The notes: generated by a model not told the origin, from the sequence alone. A stretch of 64,000 nt of DNA from Typha latifolia (GCA_019914945.1 CM034106.1:4774001-4838000), one strand, 5' to 3'; counted from the first letter of the stretch, positions 37,588 through 48,100 are shown. A program made the numbers and translations.

Positions 37588-37672
37588 AAGCTATAGAAGG
37601 GAAGCGAGTCTTGTGGGCTTGTTGACCAGAGTGCAAGAGCCTCCCCTCGGAGCAACGAGGAGACCAGCACGA
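37588..37672 (-). pseudogene. Fragment copied from TSR1 exon 1, start codon lost
   Basis: The minus strand matches TSR1 23905-23835 (5' UTR end and exon 1). It reads GGAGGCTCTTGCACTCTGGTC, then AACAAGCCC, then AAGACTCGCTTC, where TSR1 has GGAGGCTCTCGCACTCAGGTC. The ATG is AGG here, and one base is missing after AACAAGCCC, so the frame is broken. The preceding GGTCTCCTCGTTG corresponds to the TSR1 leader GGTCTCCCCGCTG. Similarity stops on both sides after about 80 bp. No more TSR1 exons are found nearby. Confidence 0.75.
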
Positions 37673-38623
37673 AGGAATTGGAGAGGAATCACTAGGGTTT
37701 GTTGAACTTACAATCTAGTAGTTGTAAAAAAATGTTAATCATGAAGGAATTTGAGTTGCTTAGTGTTATGTTAATAGATTTCATATTTCATATTGCATGG
37801 TCATAAAAGAACAATTTTAATATTAGAAGTTCATCGGAAGAATTTCCATTCTATTTTATGAATGGTCATGTTTTCGTTCCTTCGGAATTATCATCGTGTT
37901 GTTTTAGAAAGTCTACCTCAAATAAAGAAAAGTTTTGTTTACAAACAATTGCTTGGCCATCATATCTAGTATGTGATAATTGCTTGTTTAACATATCATT
38001 TAATTGTATAAGTTTTTTTTATCTATAAATTTATAACTGATTATGTCATTTTTTTACAGATTAAACAAGATGATAAATAAAGTGGAGTAATGAAGTAGAT
38101 CTCAAGTCTTTAGTTTTCTATTATGTATTGTTTATGTATGTCTTCTTTGTGAAGACAATTTTGATATATTTCTATTTAAAGTAAAAATTGCAACCATAAA
38201 ATATTGACTAGCTAAGTGGATAAATCTTTTTTCCTGTATTGGATATATATGTCTTCAAAAGAAGAAAAACTTTGTTGTAAAGTGAGTTGTTGAATTGTCG
38301 AAATTATAATTAATAAATTGACTAGTTATTTTGTCCTTCTTTTAGTTATTTTGTTGATCTAGAAAGTTATTTAAAGTATTATTTGTTTATTCTACTAATA
38401 TCTTCATCTTATAATTTAAAAAAGTTTCAAAATACTTTTCTTGTGTGTCTATATGCTAGCCAAGCAACATATGCCGAAATTTCTATATGTAGGCACATAA
38501 ATCTTCCGCGTCATATAAACGTGAAATACATTTTTGCTAACATTTAATATATATCAAATCAACAAAAATTTTGATACATTCATTTTTGCTAACATTTAAT
38601 ATATATTAAATAAACAAAAATTT
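37673..38623. other. AT-rich interval with a 52-bp tandem duplication
   Basis: No genes recognised. At 38529-38632 a 52-bp unit (CATTTTTGCTAACATTTAAT...) is present twice with about three differences; the second copy runs into the first bases of the neighbouring LTR (TGATACATT). Confidence 0.6.
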
Positions 38624-39278
38624 TGATACATTTAGTTAGGATCTTTTCTTATTAAATTAGTTATTTATTTTTATTAAAATAAATTTTATGTAGATCGCGT
38701 TCAAACACAGTTGTGGGTGCGTTTGAACGCATTTGTGAACGCCTACATCAGGTTCGCAAAAATGGAGAACGCGAAATGCTCTTTCGAACTCGATCAGGCG
38801 CGTTTGAACGCGTCGTTTGAATGCCTACATCGCGTTCGCATCGATAGAGAATGTCTTTTGTGCATTCGAACGTGATTGGGCGTGTTCGAACGCGATTAGC
38901 GAGAATCTTCTAGAATTAGGGTTAATAATTATTATTTTGGCTTGTTGGCTTGCCTTTATAAAGGTGTGGATGGCAGGCGAAATCATAATGTGATTGGATT
39001 ATTGGTTTCTTGCCTCTCTATCTTCTCTCTACGCTAATCTCCCTCCTCCCTTTTCACCAACCTACCATCTCTACCATTGGCAAGGTTTCTCCTAACTTCT
39101 AGTCTCCCTCATCTGTCGAGTCCTCCCTCTTCGTTGGAATCTCGACCACTTCTTCCCGTTCATCTTTATCCATAAGCAACATCAACCATCCACCCCCATC
39201 TCCATTATCATCCATAACAATAACATCCACTCCACCCGTCACCACCACCATCATTCACACTAAATCATAATTTCGTCA
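38624..39278 (+). mobile_element. Gyp-C LTR, 3'-truncated
   Basis: Starts TGATACATTTAGTTAGGATC and runs through the CGAA-palindrome block (38695-38900), TTTATAAAGGTGTGG and the CT/CACC-rich leader, then stops at TAATTTCGTC, where minus-strand gypsy sequence begins. From about 38645 it is nearly identical to 45745-46378 (about nine single-base differences by eye). Confidence 0.75.
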
Positions 39279-39339
39279 TACCCGGCGATGAAGCGGCAAT
39301 CTTGCCATACCCGGCGATGAAGCGGTGATAATATCCTGT

Positions 39340-40104
39340 CAGCCCCAAGAATCCTCACAATCATGTGGTGGTAGTAGGGATCGGCCAAGCGGTCATACAT
39401 GCCACCTTTTGAGGATCCGCCGCCACTCTATCCGCTGTGATGATGTGGCCTAAATACTCCACTTCTGGTACTCCCCATAGGCACTTGGACTTCTTAATCT
39501 TCAACTAGTTTTGCTTCAATAATTTCAGCACATCCTCCAAATGTCGCAAATGCTCCATTTTAGTCCTGTTATATACCAAAATATCATCAAAAAATATTAA
39601 GAAATAGCTTCATAATAGAGGCCGAAAAATATCATTCATGAGGCATTGAAAAGTAGCTGGAGCATTGGTGAGACCAAAAGGCATTACCCATAATTCGTAG
39701 TGCCTGTCCGGAGTCCGAAATGCAGTTTTATGCACATCTGTCGGATGAACTCTAATTTGATGATACCCAGCTCTCAAGTCAAGCTTGCTGAATATGGTCA
39801 CCCCTGCAAGCTCGTCCAACAGCTCCTCTATGACCGGAATGGGATACCGATTCTTGATGGTGATAACATTTAGTGCCCGATAGTCGATACAAAAATGCCA
39901 TGTCCCATCATTTTTTTGCACCAATAGCATGGGCGATGAGTAAGAGCTATGACTTAGTTGTATGAGGCCTTGCTCCAACATCTCAGCTACCATCTTGGAG
40001 AGAACTTCCTTTTGCACATGTGGATATCGATATGGCCTCATGTTTGCCGGTGCAGCCCCGGGCACAATCTTTATATGATGGTCCGCCGTTCGCCTCGGTG
40101 GCAA
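39340..40104 (-). pseudogene. Gypsy reverse transcriptase fragment
   Basis: The frame from 40104 contains [61 protein letters not shown], and [13 protein letters not shown], the standard order of gypsy RT blocks. A stop at 39607-39609 separates it from the catalytic block FFDDILVY (near 39575). After further stops the connection region continues with EYLGHIITADRVAADPQKV and GFLGLTGYYHRFI to about 39290. The Asp of block A (KLDL) and the FFDD pair are both present, so decay is by stops, not active-site loss. Confidence 0.8.
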
Positions 40105-40413
40105 CTTCTATGGCTCCTCAAATAGTCCAAAAAATTTATCTAATAAATTAGATAATTCAATTGTAGTATCTGAACTCATTTGAGGCTCATCCTCTGTTGG
40201 TAATAACTAAAGAAGATAGGCCAAATCATATGCATAAGTCGGCCCCACCATCGGCTGCATCGCTAGAATCAGCGGAAACCGAATGCCATCAAGCCACACA
40301 TTTTTGTTTCCTTACTTAAATTTCATCCATATGCTATGAAAATAAAAAATGACGGGTCCCAAGCTCTATAACCACTGAGTGCCTAGCACAATGTTCACTC
40401 CTCAAAGTGCCAA

Positions 40414-40890
40414 CTAGTACAGGTCCACAATGATGTCGTGTCCTTGCACCCGTATACTGACCTGGCAACACAAGCTCTTCGCCTTAAGCTTCATGCCGTC
40501 TCTGATAGCAACGTCAAACCCCGTGGTCGGTTCAGCATTCAAGCCCAATCTCCTCACTAACTTCTCGTCTAGAAAGTTGTGTATACTCCCAGAATTGATG
40601 GGGATGTGCACACAATGCTTTCTAACGTGTCTGTCCACTCTCAATGTCCTTGGCGCGGAAGTACCCGAATATGTATACATCAATATTTTAGTTGGGATAT
40701 ATTCCTCCACGCTCTCCTCCACGGTCTCCTCATGGACCTCCTTTGAACAATCTCCATCATCAAGAACCTCATCAGCCCCCTCGAGATTGTCGATGAGCAT
40801 AACACTCCCGATCGGTTTGGAACACCGATAACCTGGGGTGAAATGTTCATCACATCGAAAGCAAAGGCCCTTCGCTCTTCGCTCATCCAC
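40414..40890 (-). pseudogene. Gypsy zinc knuckle and retropepsin-like protease
   Basis: Opens with ERRAKGLCFRCDEHFTPGYRC, the CCHC-type knuckle at the end of gag. Then come an acidic linker and TLRVDRHVRKHCVHIPINSGSIHNFLDEKLV. The last corresponds to the protease active-site block (usually xxIDSGSTHNFI); the catalytic Asp is Asn here. 158 codons are open. The plus-strand frame on top of it is a shadow. Confidence 0.75.
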
Positions 40891-42150
40891 CTAGGTAGGT
40901 GTGAGAGTTCGAACGGGAGGTCTTGTGCCTCCTCTAACATCAGAAGAGGGTCTCAAAGGTGGTCGTGGTCTAGTACTAGCAGCCACTGTCTTTGAACCCG
41001 CAGAATTTCCAGCTAGCATTCTAGGTGCAAACCGCCCATCTTGGTTGCCCCAACTTGTTTTCGCTGCCATCTTGAGAGGCTTAAGCTTTTGCTCTATCCT
41101 CACGGCTTTCTCAAAGGCCTCCTCAAGAGTAGTAAGACAAAGAGCATGAACATCCGCCTAGATCTCCTCCCGTATCCCTAAAATGAATGTGTTCATCAAT
41201 GTCGGTTCGGGCCAAGGTGGCTTGCAACGACTACTAACTCTTTCAAATTTTGCTTGGTACTCTAATATGGTTGTCCTCTGGACCATCTTGTTTAATGTGA
41301 TAGCAAATCTTCATATGCCGCCGTCCCAAATCTGCATGTAATCCTCCTACAAAAGTCAGCCCAACTAGTAAATCCTTTACCATGAATAGTCGATCGATAC
41401 TAATGCAATGCTGTTCCTTGGAGGTGAAAACTTACCATCTGAACCTTTACATCCTTCACTGTCCCTTGACAATCAAAGTATTATTCCACTTGAAACACCC
41501 AATCCGTCGGACCACCGCCTTGGAATTTTAGAAAGTCCAAGCATACGGTTCTCCCCCAAATAGTATTGTCGGGCTCGCGAAAGATTCTTAGTTCAGGCCT
41601 GAACCTTTGTGCTTGTTGATCTCATTCTCTGAATCTTTGAGCATGCCTATCACCATTTTTGAAGGGATAATCTTCATCATCTAAGTGCCAATCCTCTTCA
41701 TCAACGAAGCGCACCGGTGCCACACGCCTATCAAATTCCACCACCGCCGGTCTTAGATTTTGTATCGGAGGTAGGGGATGATGTGTAGGAATATGTAAAA
41801 GAGGATCATTGACACTAACATGTCGTACCTAGACCTATAGGGTATCAGTTCGGTGTGGTCTCACTGCTGGTCCTTCTTGAGGCACCAATCTTCGTCAAGG
41901 AGATGATGAAACCGAACGGTTCATGACATATTCCTTTAAAGTATTATGATCATTTTGTAATGCATCAACCCTATGTAGCAATGTTTGGAAAATGCCCCTT
42001 AGTTCATCCGCGAAGCCCATGTTCACACCCATGGACGTTGGTAGACTCGATCTACCATGGCCGCCCCAAGGGAATCTGCCTCTCGGTTAGGGTTATCGTG
42101 AATTGAGTCTTCCTTTCTTTATTTCAACCATTAATGGAGGTCCAAGGTTC
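40891..42150 (-). pseudogene. Gypsy gag remnant
   Basis: Minus-strand frames interrupted by stops give DFLKFQGGGPTDWVFQVE (near 41520), FHLQGTALH and SWADFCRRI (near 41360), which is the typical gag core of plant gypsy elements. The arginine/proline-rich C-terminal part (41103-40891) precedes the zinc knuckle. About eight breaks make it non-functional. Confidence 0.65.
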
Positions 42151-42152
42151 AC

Positions 42153-42209
42153 CTGGCTCTGATACCAATAATAAGTTCTACGGTACCAAAAGATAGTCTC
42201 TGATACCAA
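42153..42209 (-). other. Two PBS-like sites next to the LTR end
   Basis: On the minus strand TTGGTATCAGAGA follows directly after the LTR end CCTATCA (42209-42197), and TTGGTATCAGAGCCAGG occurs again at about 42167-42151. TGGTATCAGAGC is complementary to the 3' end of plant initiator tRNA-Met and is the usual LTR-retrotransposon primer site. Two copies are unusual. Confidence 0.7.
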
Positions 42210-42369
42210 TGATAGGTTATGGATCGATCAAACTTAGTTTCATAATTTTCTGACTACGGGAGAATATTTGGTGAATATTTTCCCTCGATTGCGCGGACTA
42301 CTTCCTACAATAAATCTAGATCTTAAAGGGCTCGTTCTGTAACTTATCACCTAGGCACACAATGATTAC
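42210..42369 (-). mobile_element. Gyp-C LTR 3' end fragment
   Basis: Minus strand ends ATAACCTATCA next to the PBS. It matches the end of the plus-strand Gyp-C LTR at 46430-46564 (GGAGAATATTTGGTGAATATTTT, AATAAATC(T/C)AGATCTTAA on the plus strands). Only 160 bp remain before an opposite-orientation gypsy fragment. Confidence 0.65.
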
Positions 42370-42374
42370 AAAGC

Positions 42375-42938
42375 TTGGGATCCATCACTTTTGATTTTCG
42401 GAGCATGTTGATGAAATTTAATCAAGGAAACAAAGAGATACGGCTTGATGGCGTTCATTCTTTGCCGATTCCAGCGATGCAACCGATAGTAGGGCTGCCA
42501 TGTGCGAGTGATTTGGCATATCTTCGTCAGTTAGGACTAGTAGGAGACGAGCCTCAAATGAGTTCAGATACTATCATTGAGTTGTCTAATTTATTAGATA
42601 AATTTGTCGACTTGTTTGATCAACCAAAAGAGTTACCACTAAGGCGAATGACAGACCATCGCATAGAGATTGTGCCCAGGGTTGCACCGACGAATGTGAG
42701 GCCATATCGGTACCCACATGTGCAAAAGGAAGTTATCTCCAAGATGGTAGCCGAGATGTTGGAGCACTTCCACCAAACTCCCGAGGCTGGTCATGAGAGT
42801 GTCTTGAGGACTTATAGGAGGATATCTCAGAGTTGCCCGTGGCCAGGATTGAGGCAGGATGTGAGAAATTTTGTCTGTGCTTGCAAAGCCCGTCAAAGGG
42901 CTAAGGCAACCACATTAAAACCGACTGGATTACTATAG
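42375..42938 (+). pseudogene. In-frame fusion of gypsy RT start to integrase zinc domain
   Basis: One 187-codon open frame. The first part ([52 protein letters not shown]) is the protease-RT linker and RT N terminus. At about 42763 it switches to HFHQTPEAGHESVLRTYRRI, WPGLRQDV and FVCACKARQRAKATTLKPTG, the HHCC zinc domain of integrase. The deletion removed about 600 codons of RT and RNase H but kept the frame. The last zinc cysteine position reads Arg (CKARQRAK, normally CxxCQRxK). Confidence 0.75.
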
Positions 42939-43558
42939 CCTTTACTAATACCAGACCATATTTGAGAAGACATTTCTATAGATTTCATAGAGGGTCTTCC
43001 GCTGGTACATGGTTATTTAGTTATTTTTGTGGTCGTTGATAGGTTGAGCAAATATACACACTTTTCTGCATTGTCACATCCATTTTCAGCCAAGTTAGTG
43101 GCTGAAATTTTTGTTAGAGATGTTGCTCAGTTACATGGCATGCCATGCACGATTGTCTCAGATCATGATCGTGTATTTATGAATGACTTTTGGATAGAGT
43201 TTTTCATATTGTAGGGGACTCAATTGAACTTTAGTTCGGCCTACCATCCATAGACGGATGGCCAAACCGAGGTGGTTAATCGAGGCATTAAGCAATACTT
43301 ATGGTGCTTTGTTGGAGAGATGTTGAGACGATGGTTGGAGTTCTTACCGTAGGCAGAGTAGTCTTACAACACCGCCTACCACAGAAGTATTGACATGACT
43401 CCATTTGAGGCAGTGTATGGACGCACAGCTCTGACATTACGCACTTATGATCCAGTGGCTACAGATCGGATAGAGGTGGACTCGACTTTGATGGATAGAG
43501 ATGCCACATTGAGGAGGTTGCATATCAATCTTAAACTTGCTCAAAGCTGCATGAAGCA
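42939..43558 (+). pseudogene. Gypsy integrase catalytic core, stop-interrupted
   Basis: Frames read ISIDFIEGLPLVHGY, VVVDRLSKYTHF, MPCTIVSDHDRVF, then QTEVVNRGIKQYL and MTPFEAVYGR. The catalytic triad D (SIDF), D (VSDHD) and E (QTEVVNR) is visible. Stops occur near 42938, 42964, 43213, 43252 and 43350. A copia solo LTR cuts the region after CMK. Confidence 0.75.
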
Positions 43559-44680
43559 TGAGAAAACCCCCAGACACAAGTATGTATCTAAATACTAGGC
43601 AATGATATCACTCATTCGCTTAAGTAAAAGTCCGTAGAAATATTAAGAACAAAAATAGAGATGAACGCCAAGATTTTAACGTGGAAAAACCCAAACGGGA
43701 AAAAATCACGGATCCAAACTCGGATCAAAACCAATCACTAGAATAGTAGCAGTTACAAGACTGACTCTCAAAACAACCCGTCGATCCAAATGACTTTGTT
43801 CCTCTCAGTCTTGCTCGCTAGAACCCACGATTCACCGCTTCTCGTGATTGAAGTCCAATCTCCCTAACCCTCGAGATTGATCTTTCGTCTAGATAGCCCT
43901 TAAGACGAAAGATTAAGATTTGTAGATGAGAAGAGCATTGTTAGTTGAAGAACCGATGTAGCCTCAATAAGTCTCCTTTAATAATGCTTCTTCAACCACC
44001 CTAGAGATAGGGTTTCACAATCCTTATATATGATCTCCAAGATAGAGCCAAATCCAAATCTTATCCATACTCACGAAAGTACAAGATAGAGCCAAATCAT
44101 AATCTTATCCGTACTCACGAAAGTACAAGATAGAGCCAAATCCAAATCTTATCCGTACTCACGATCTTCAAGATAGAGCCAAATCCAAAACTTATCCGTA
44201 CTCACGATCTTCAAGATAGAGCCAAATCCAAATCTTATCCACACTCACGAAAGTCCAATATTCTTAAACTTTGTTGGTGCGTTCGAACGGGCTCGAGTGC
44301 GTTCGAACGCGACAGCTTGAATTCTTCAGGTTGCGTTTGAACGCGTTTGTGAACGCAGCTCTCAGTATGTGTGAACGTAGTACCCGCGTTCGAACACATT
44401 TGTGAACGCGGCTCTCTGTTTGTGTGAACGCAGATTTCGCGTTCGAACGCGTTTGTGAACGCGGCTCTCTGTCTGTGTGAACGCAGATTTCGCGTTCGAA
44501 CTCATTTGTGAACGCACGTTCGAACGCGTTTGTGAACGCAGTGTGAACTCGACGGCTTTTCTCCAATAATCTTGCAATTCTTCAAACCAGAGATATTCTA
44601 GACTTGTGTAAAGCTCATATACATGAAAAAATATACTTAGAATATTTTTTACACAATAGCCAACAAATAAAAACCTAACA
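43559..44680 (-). mobile_element. Solo LTR, family Cop-A, inserted in gypsy integrase, TSD AAGCA
   Basis: Begins TGAGAAAACCCCC and ends AAACCTAACA on the plus strand (TG...CA, 1122 bp). AAGCA occurs at 43554-43558 and 44681-44685. The gypsy protein frame runs ...QSCMK before and KQVYDRSHRE after, confirming a clean insertion. It contains a local four- to five-fold repeat of AAGATAGAGCCAAATCxxxATCTTATCC (44037-44245) and the GCGTTCGAACGC block at 44278-44545. Confidence 0.9.
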
Positions 44681-44685
44681 AAGCA

Positions 44686-45140
44686 AGTTTATGATCGTAG
44701 CCATAGGGAGTAAGAGTTCGACATCGACAGTTGGGTGTTTGTGAGGGTGCAACCGTATCGATAGGCGACCTTGCGTCCGATGCGAAACCAGAAGTTAGCA
44801 CATCGCTACTTCAGTCCATTTCGAGTGTTAGAGCGTATTGGTCCGGTTGCATATCGTTTGGAGCTATCGGAGAGGTCGAGAGTGCATCCTATCTTCCATG
44901 TTTCATTGCTGAGAGAGCGGATTTGAGATCATGAGGTCATTGAATCAGTTCTACTAGAGCCATTGGAGGAGACAGAAATTGTGGAGCCTGTTCGAGTACT
45001 TGCTAGATGTCGACGATATCATAGTACCATATTAGAGATGGAGATTCTAGTCGAGTGATTTGGCAAGCCATCCAATGAGGCAACATGAGAAGTGGAGACA
45101 GATATTTTGGAGCATTTCCCTGACTTTTTACCTTGAGGAT
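44686..45140 (+). pseudogene. Gypsy integrase C-terminal region
   Basis: Continues the integrase: KQVYDRSHRE, FDIDSWVFVRVQPYR, RYFSPFRVLERIGPVAYRLEL and HPIFHVSLLR, the C-terminal GPY/F-like module of gypsy integrases. Several stops. Ends in an acidic tail before the polypurine tract. Confidence 0.7.
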
Positions 45141-45163
45141 AAGGTGGGGGAAGCGTGGTGGAC
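45141..45163 (+). other. Polypurine tract of Gyp-C
   Basis: AAGGTGGGGGAAGCG immediately upstream of the 3' LTR start TGATATACTTAG; the position and composition fit a plus-strand primer site. Confidence 0.65.
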
Positions 45164-46564
45164 TGATATACTTAGTTAGGATCTTTTCTTATTGCAATAG
45201 TTAATTATTTTCATTAAAATAAATTTTCTGTAGGTCACGTTTGAATGTGGATGGGGGCGCGTTCGAATGAATTTGTGAACGCTTGCATTAGGTTTGCAAA
45301 AATAGAGAACTTGAAATGCACGTTCAAACATGGTCGGGCGCGTTCGAACATGGTCGGGCGTGTTCGAACATGGTCGGGCGCATTCGAACACGACGTTCGA
45401 ACGCTTGCATCATGTTTGAATCGATAGAGAACGCCTTTTGTGCATTCAAACGTGATCGGGCGTGTTCGAACGTGATTAGCGAGACTTTTCTAGAATTAGG
45501 GTTAATAATTGTTATTTTGGCTTGTTGGCTAGCCTATATAAAGGTGTGGATGGAAGCCAAAATTATAATGCGATTGGATTATTGGTTTCTTGCCTCTCTA
45601 TCTTCTCTCTACCTTAATATCCCTCCTCTCTCTTCACCAATCTACGACTTCTATCGTTGGCAAGGTTTCTTCTAACTTCTAGTCTCCCTCGTCTATCAAG
45701 TCCCCCATTTTCCTTGGGATCTCGACCGCTTCTTCCCCTTAGTTTTCTTATTAAATTAGTTATTTATTTTTATTAAAATAAATTTTATGTAGATCGCGTT
45801 CAAACACAGTTGTGGGTGCGTTTGAACGCATTTGTGAACGCCTACATCAGGTTCGCAAAAATAGAGAACGCGAAATGCTCTTTCGAACTCGATCAGGCGC
45901 GTTTGAACGCGTCGTTTGAATGCCTACATCGCGTTCGCATCGATAGAGAATGTCTTTTGTGCATTCGAACGTGATTGGGCGTGTTCGAACGCGATTAGCG
46001 AGAATCTTCTAGAATTAGGGTTAATAATTATTATTTTGGCTTGTTGGCTTACCTTTATAAAGGTGTGGATGGCAGGCGAAATCATAATGTGATTGGATTA
46101 TTGGTTTCTTGCCTCTCTATCTTCTCTCTACCCTAATCTCCCTCCTCCCTTTTCACCAACCTACCATCTCTACCGTTGGCAAGGTTTCTCCTAACTTCTA
46201 GTCTCCCTCATCTGTCGAGTCCTCCCTCTTCGTTGGAATCTCGACCACTTCTTCCCCTTCATCTTTATCCATAAGCAACATCAACCATCCACCCCCATCT
46301 CCATTATCATCTATAACACTAACATCCACTCTACCCGTCACCACCACCATCATTCACATTAAATCATAATTTCGTCCCAGTTATACTTCGAATCTGTGAA
46401 GGACATACATACAAAAATGTAGATTAGGGAGTTACGGATTGATTCCATTTAGTTTCACAATTTTCTAACTATAGGAGAATATTTGGTGAATATTTTTCTT
46501 TAGTTGCGCGAATTGCTTTCTGTAATAAATCCAGATCTTAATGGAATTGTTCCATAACCTATCA
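45164..46564 (+). mobile_element. Gyp-C 3' LTR, chimeric with an internal partial duplication
   Basis: Starts TGATATACTTAGTTAGGATC after the PPT and runs to TTCCCCTTAG near 45742. There it restarts at TTTTCTTATTAAATTAGTT, an almost exact copy of the 38640-39278 LTR, and then continues to the family end ATAACCTATCA (46564). A degenerate PBS-like TTAGTATCATAGCC follows. Two CGAA-palindrome blocks (45236-45480 and 45795-46005) result. The first half is a more diverged LTR than the second. Confidence 0.75.
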
Positions 46565-46860
46565 TTAGTATCATAGCCTATATTTCATGGCGTATATCTA
46601 GATCTTGATGGAATTGTTCTGTAAATCCAAATCTTGATGGAATTGTTCCGTAACCAATCATTAGCTTCCGGCATTTCATAAATACTAAAACACATATTTC
46701 ATGGCGTATATCTAAACATCGACGCATACTTTTTCAGACATATATAAATACTGGTCATCCAACTTAAAATAATTTGTACTGATGACTATTTATGTCGGCT
46801 AACATATTTATTACGGCACTCAAACCGCCATGACATGTTTTAGCGCCCATTGGAAAAGAG
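46565..46860. other. Short repeated fragments of LTR end sequence
   Basis: Contains two to three partial copies of ATCTTGATGGAATTGTTC(C/T)GTAA and two copies of CATATTTCATGGCGTATATCTA. No gene. Confidence 0.5.
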
Positions 46861-46919
46861 CTTTTGCCTAGCGTTGATAATTAAACATTGGCAAAAACTT
46901 TTACCAACTAGGGTTTCAT

Positions 46920-47262
46920 AGAGTTTGTGTATACGTTGGTTGATGAGTCGGCTTACTTCAAAGACCAGTATCCAATACCGGTGATCGATGAGTTGCTGGA
47001 TGAACTTACAGGGTCGGCTTACTTCAACAAACTTGACTTAGGAGCAGGGTACCATCAAATCCGTGTCAACCCGGAAGATGTGCACAAAATGGTGTTCCGA
47101 ACTCATGATGGCCTCTATGAGTTCCAGTCATGCCGTTTGGGCTCACCAATGCACCGGCCACCTTCCAAGGGCTGATGAATGATCTTTTCCGCCCGCTCTT
47201 GCGTCGATATGTGCTCGTCTTCTTTGACGATATTCTAGTGTATATCAGGAATTGGAGCGAGC
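46920..47262 (+). pseudogene. Gypsy reverse transcriptase fragment, frameshifted
   Basis: [36 protein letters not shown] and [10 protein letters not shown] in one frame, then after a one-base shift near 47130 [31 protein letters not shown]. Both catalytic blocks (KLDL and FFDD) are present. It ends abruptly at EHAQ, where a Gyp-B LTR begins. Confidence 0.8.
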
Positions 47263-48100
47263 ATGCACAACCGCGTTCGTGAACGCGGTTGTGAACACCT
47301 ATATTACGTCCAGAGAGTGTGAATTGTGCGTTCGAACGCTGTGTTCGAACACACTATGAATGCCTGTATCGTGTTTGCAAATCTAGAAAAGTGGGAAATA
47401 GGTGCGTTCGGTTGCACGTTCGAACGCCTGCATCACGTTCGCAAATCCAGAGAAGAGCGAACTAGGAGCATTCGAACGCGAGCGGGCGCGTTCGAACGCG
47501 GTCGGCGATAATGTACTATTTAGGGTTAATTTTGAATTGTTTGGTTAGCCTCTAAAGGATGTGGATGGCAACCATAGAGTCATTATTGATGAATTGAGTT
47601 TTGCCTTGCCTCCTTCGTCTTCTTCGCTCTTGTTCTCTCGATCCCTGGCGACGCCGCTTCTAACCTCCCTGACCAGCCCAATCACCCTAGTCCTTTAGGG
47701 GTGGCCCTCTCCTCCCCCTTCTTTCAATCTATGCAACACTTGTCCTAAGCCTTCCATTAACCATAACCCTTCCACCACCACTTTTCACCAGTGTCACCAC
47801 ATTAATGCCGGTCCACCACCAACCACCATCATCTTGGATCTCGTGCCTCCATCCACAGATCCAAATCAAACCCCCTGACATTCGTCCACTAATTGGACAA
47901 TATCTCGAGATCCCAACATCCGACCCGTCTGAGACTTGATTTGTTGGAAAACTCTTTTCCGGTGCTACAACATATCAAATTTCACGTCTATCTGAGGCGA
48001 TATCTTTCGGGGTTTATTTACAAAGTTTCATGTCAGAATTAGTCTAGATCTGAGAATTGAAAGAGATCGAACCTTAGCCAAAAAGGGAGATCGTATTAGG
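47263..48100 (+). mobile_element. Gyp-B LTR, 5'-truncated
   Basis: From the CGAA-palindrome block (47270-47510) through GTGGATGGCAACCAT, the CT-rich leader, to AAAGGGAGATCGTATTA. It matches the complete LTR at 49678-50544 in order. The final CA has become TA. Its first roughly 100 bases are absent, replaced by the RT fragment. Confidence 0.7.

Larger units (their letters stand above)
39279..42209 (-). mobile_element. Ty3/gypsy internal region, gag-protease-RT, minus strand
   Basis: Reading the minus strand from 42209: PBS, gag, zinc knuckle, protease, reverse transcriptase and the start of the connection region, then a break at 39279 against an LTR of opposite orientation. RNase H and integrase are missing. 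Most frames contain stops or frameshifts, though RT (40104-39610) and the protease section (40890-40414) remain open. The order gag-PR-RT fits Ty3/gypsy. Confidence 0.8.
42370..45163 (+). mobile_element. Ty3/gypsy (Gyp-C) internal region, deleted RT, integrase present, plus strand
   Basis: Contains the end of the protease/RT start (42375-42760) fused to integrase (42761-43558), then a solo LTR insertion (43559-44680), then the integrase C-terminal part (44686-45120), a polypurine tract and the 3' LTR. RT and RNase H are deleted. The presence of integrase after RT sequence and the flanking Gyp-C LTR define the family. Confidence 0.8.
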
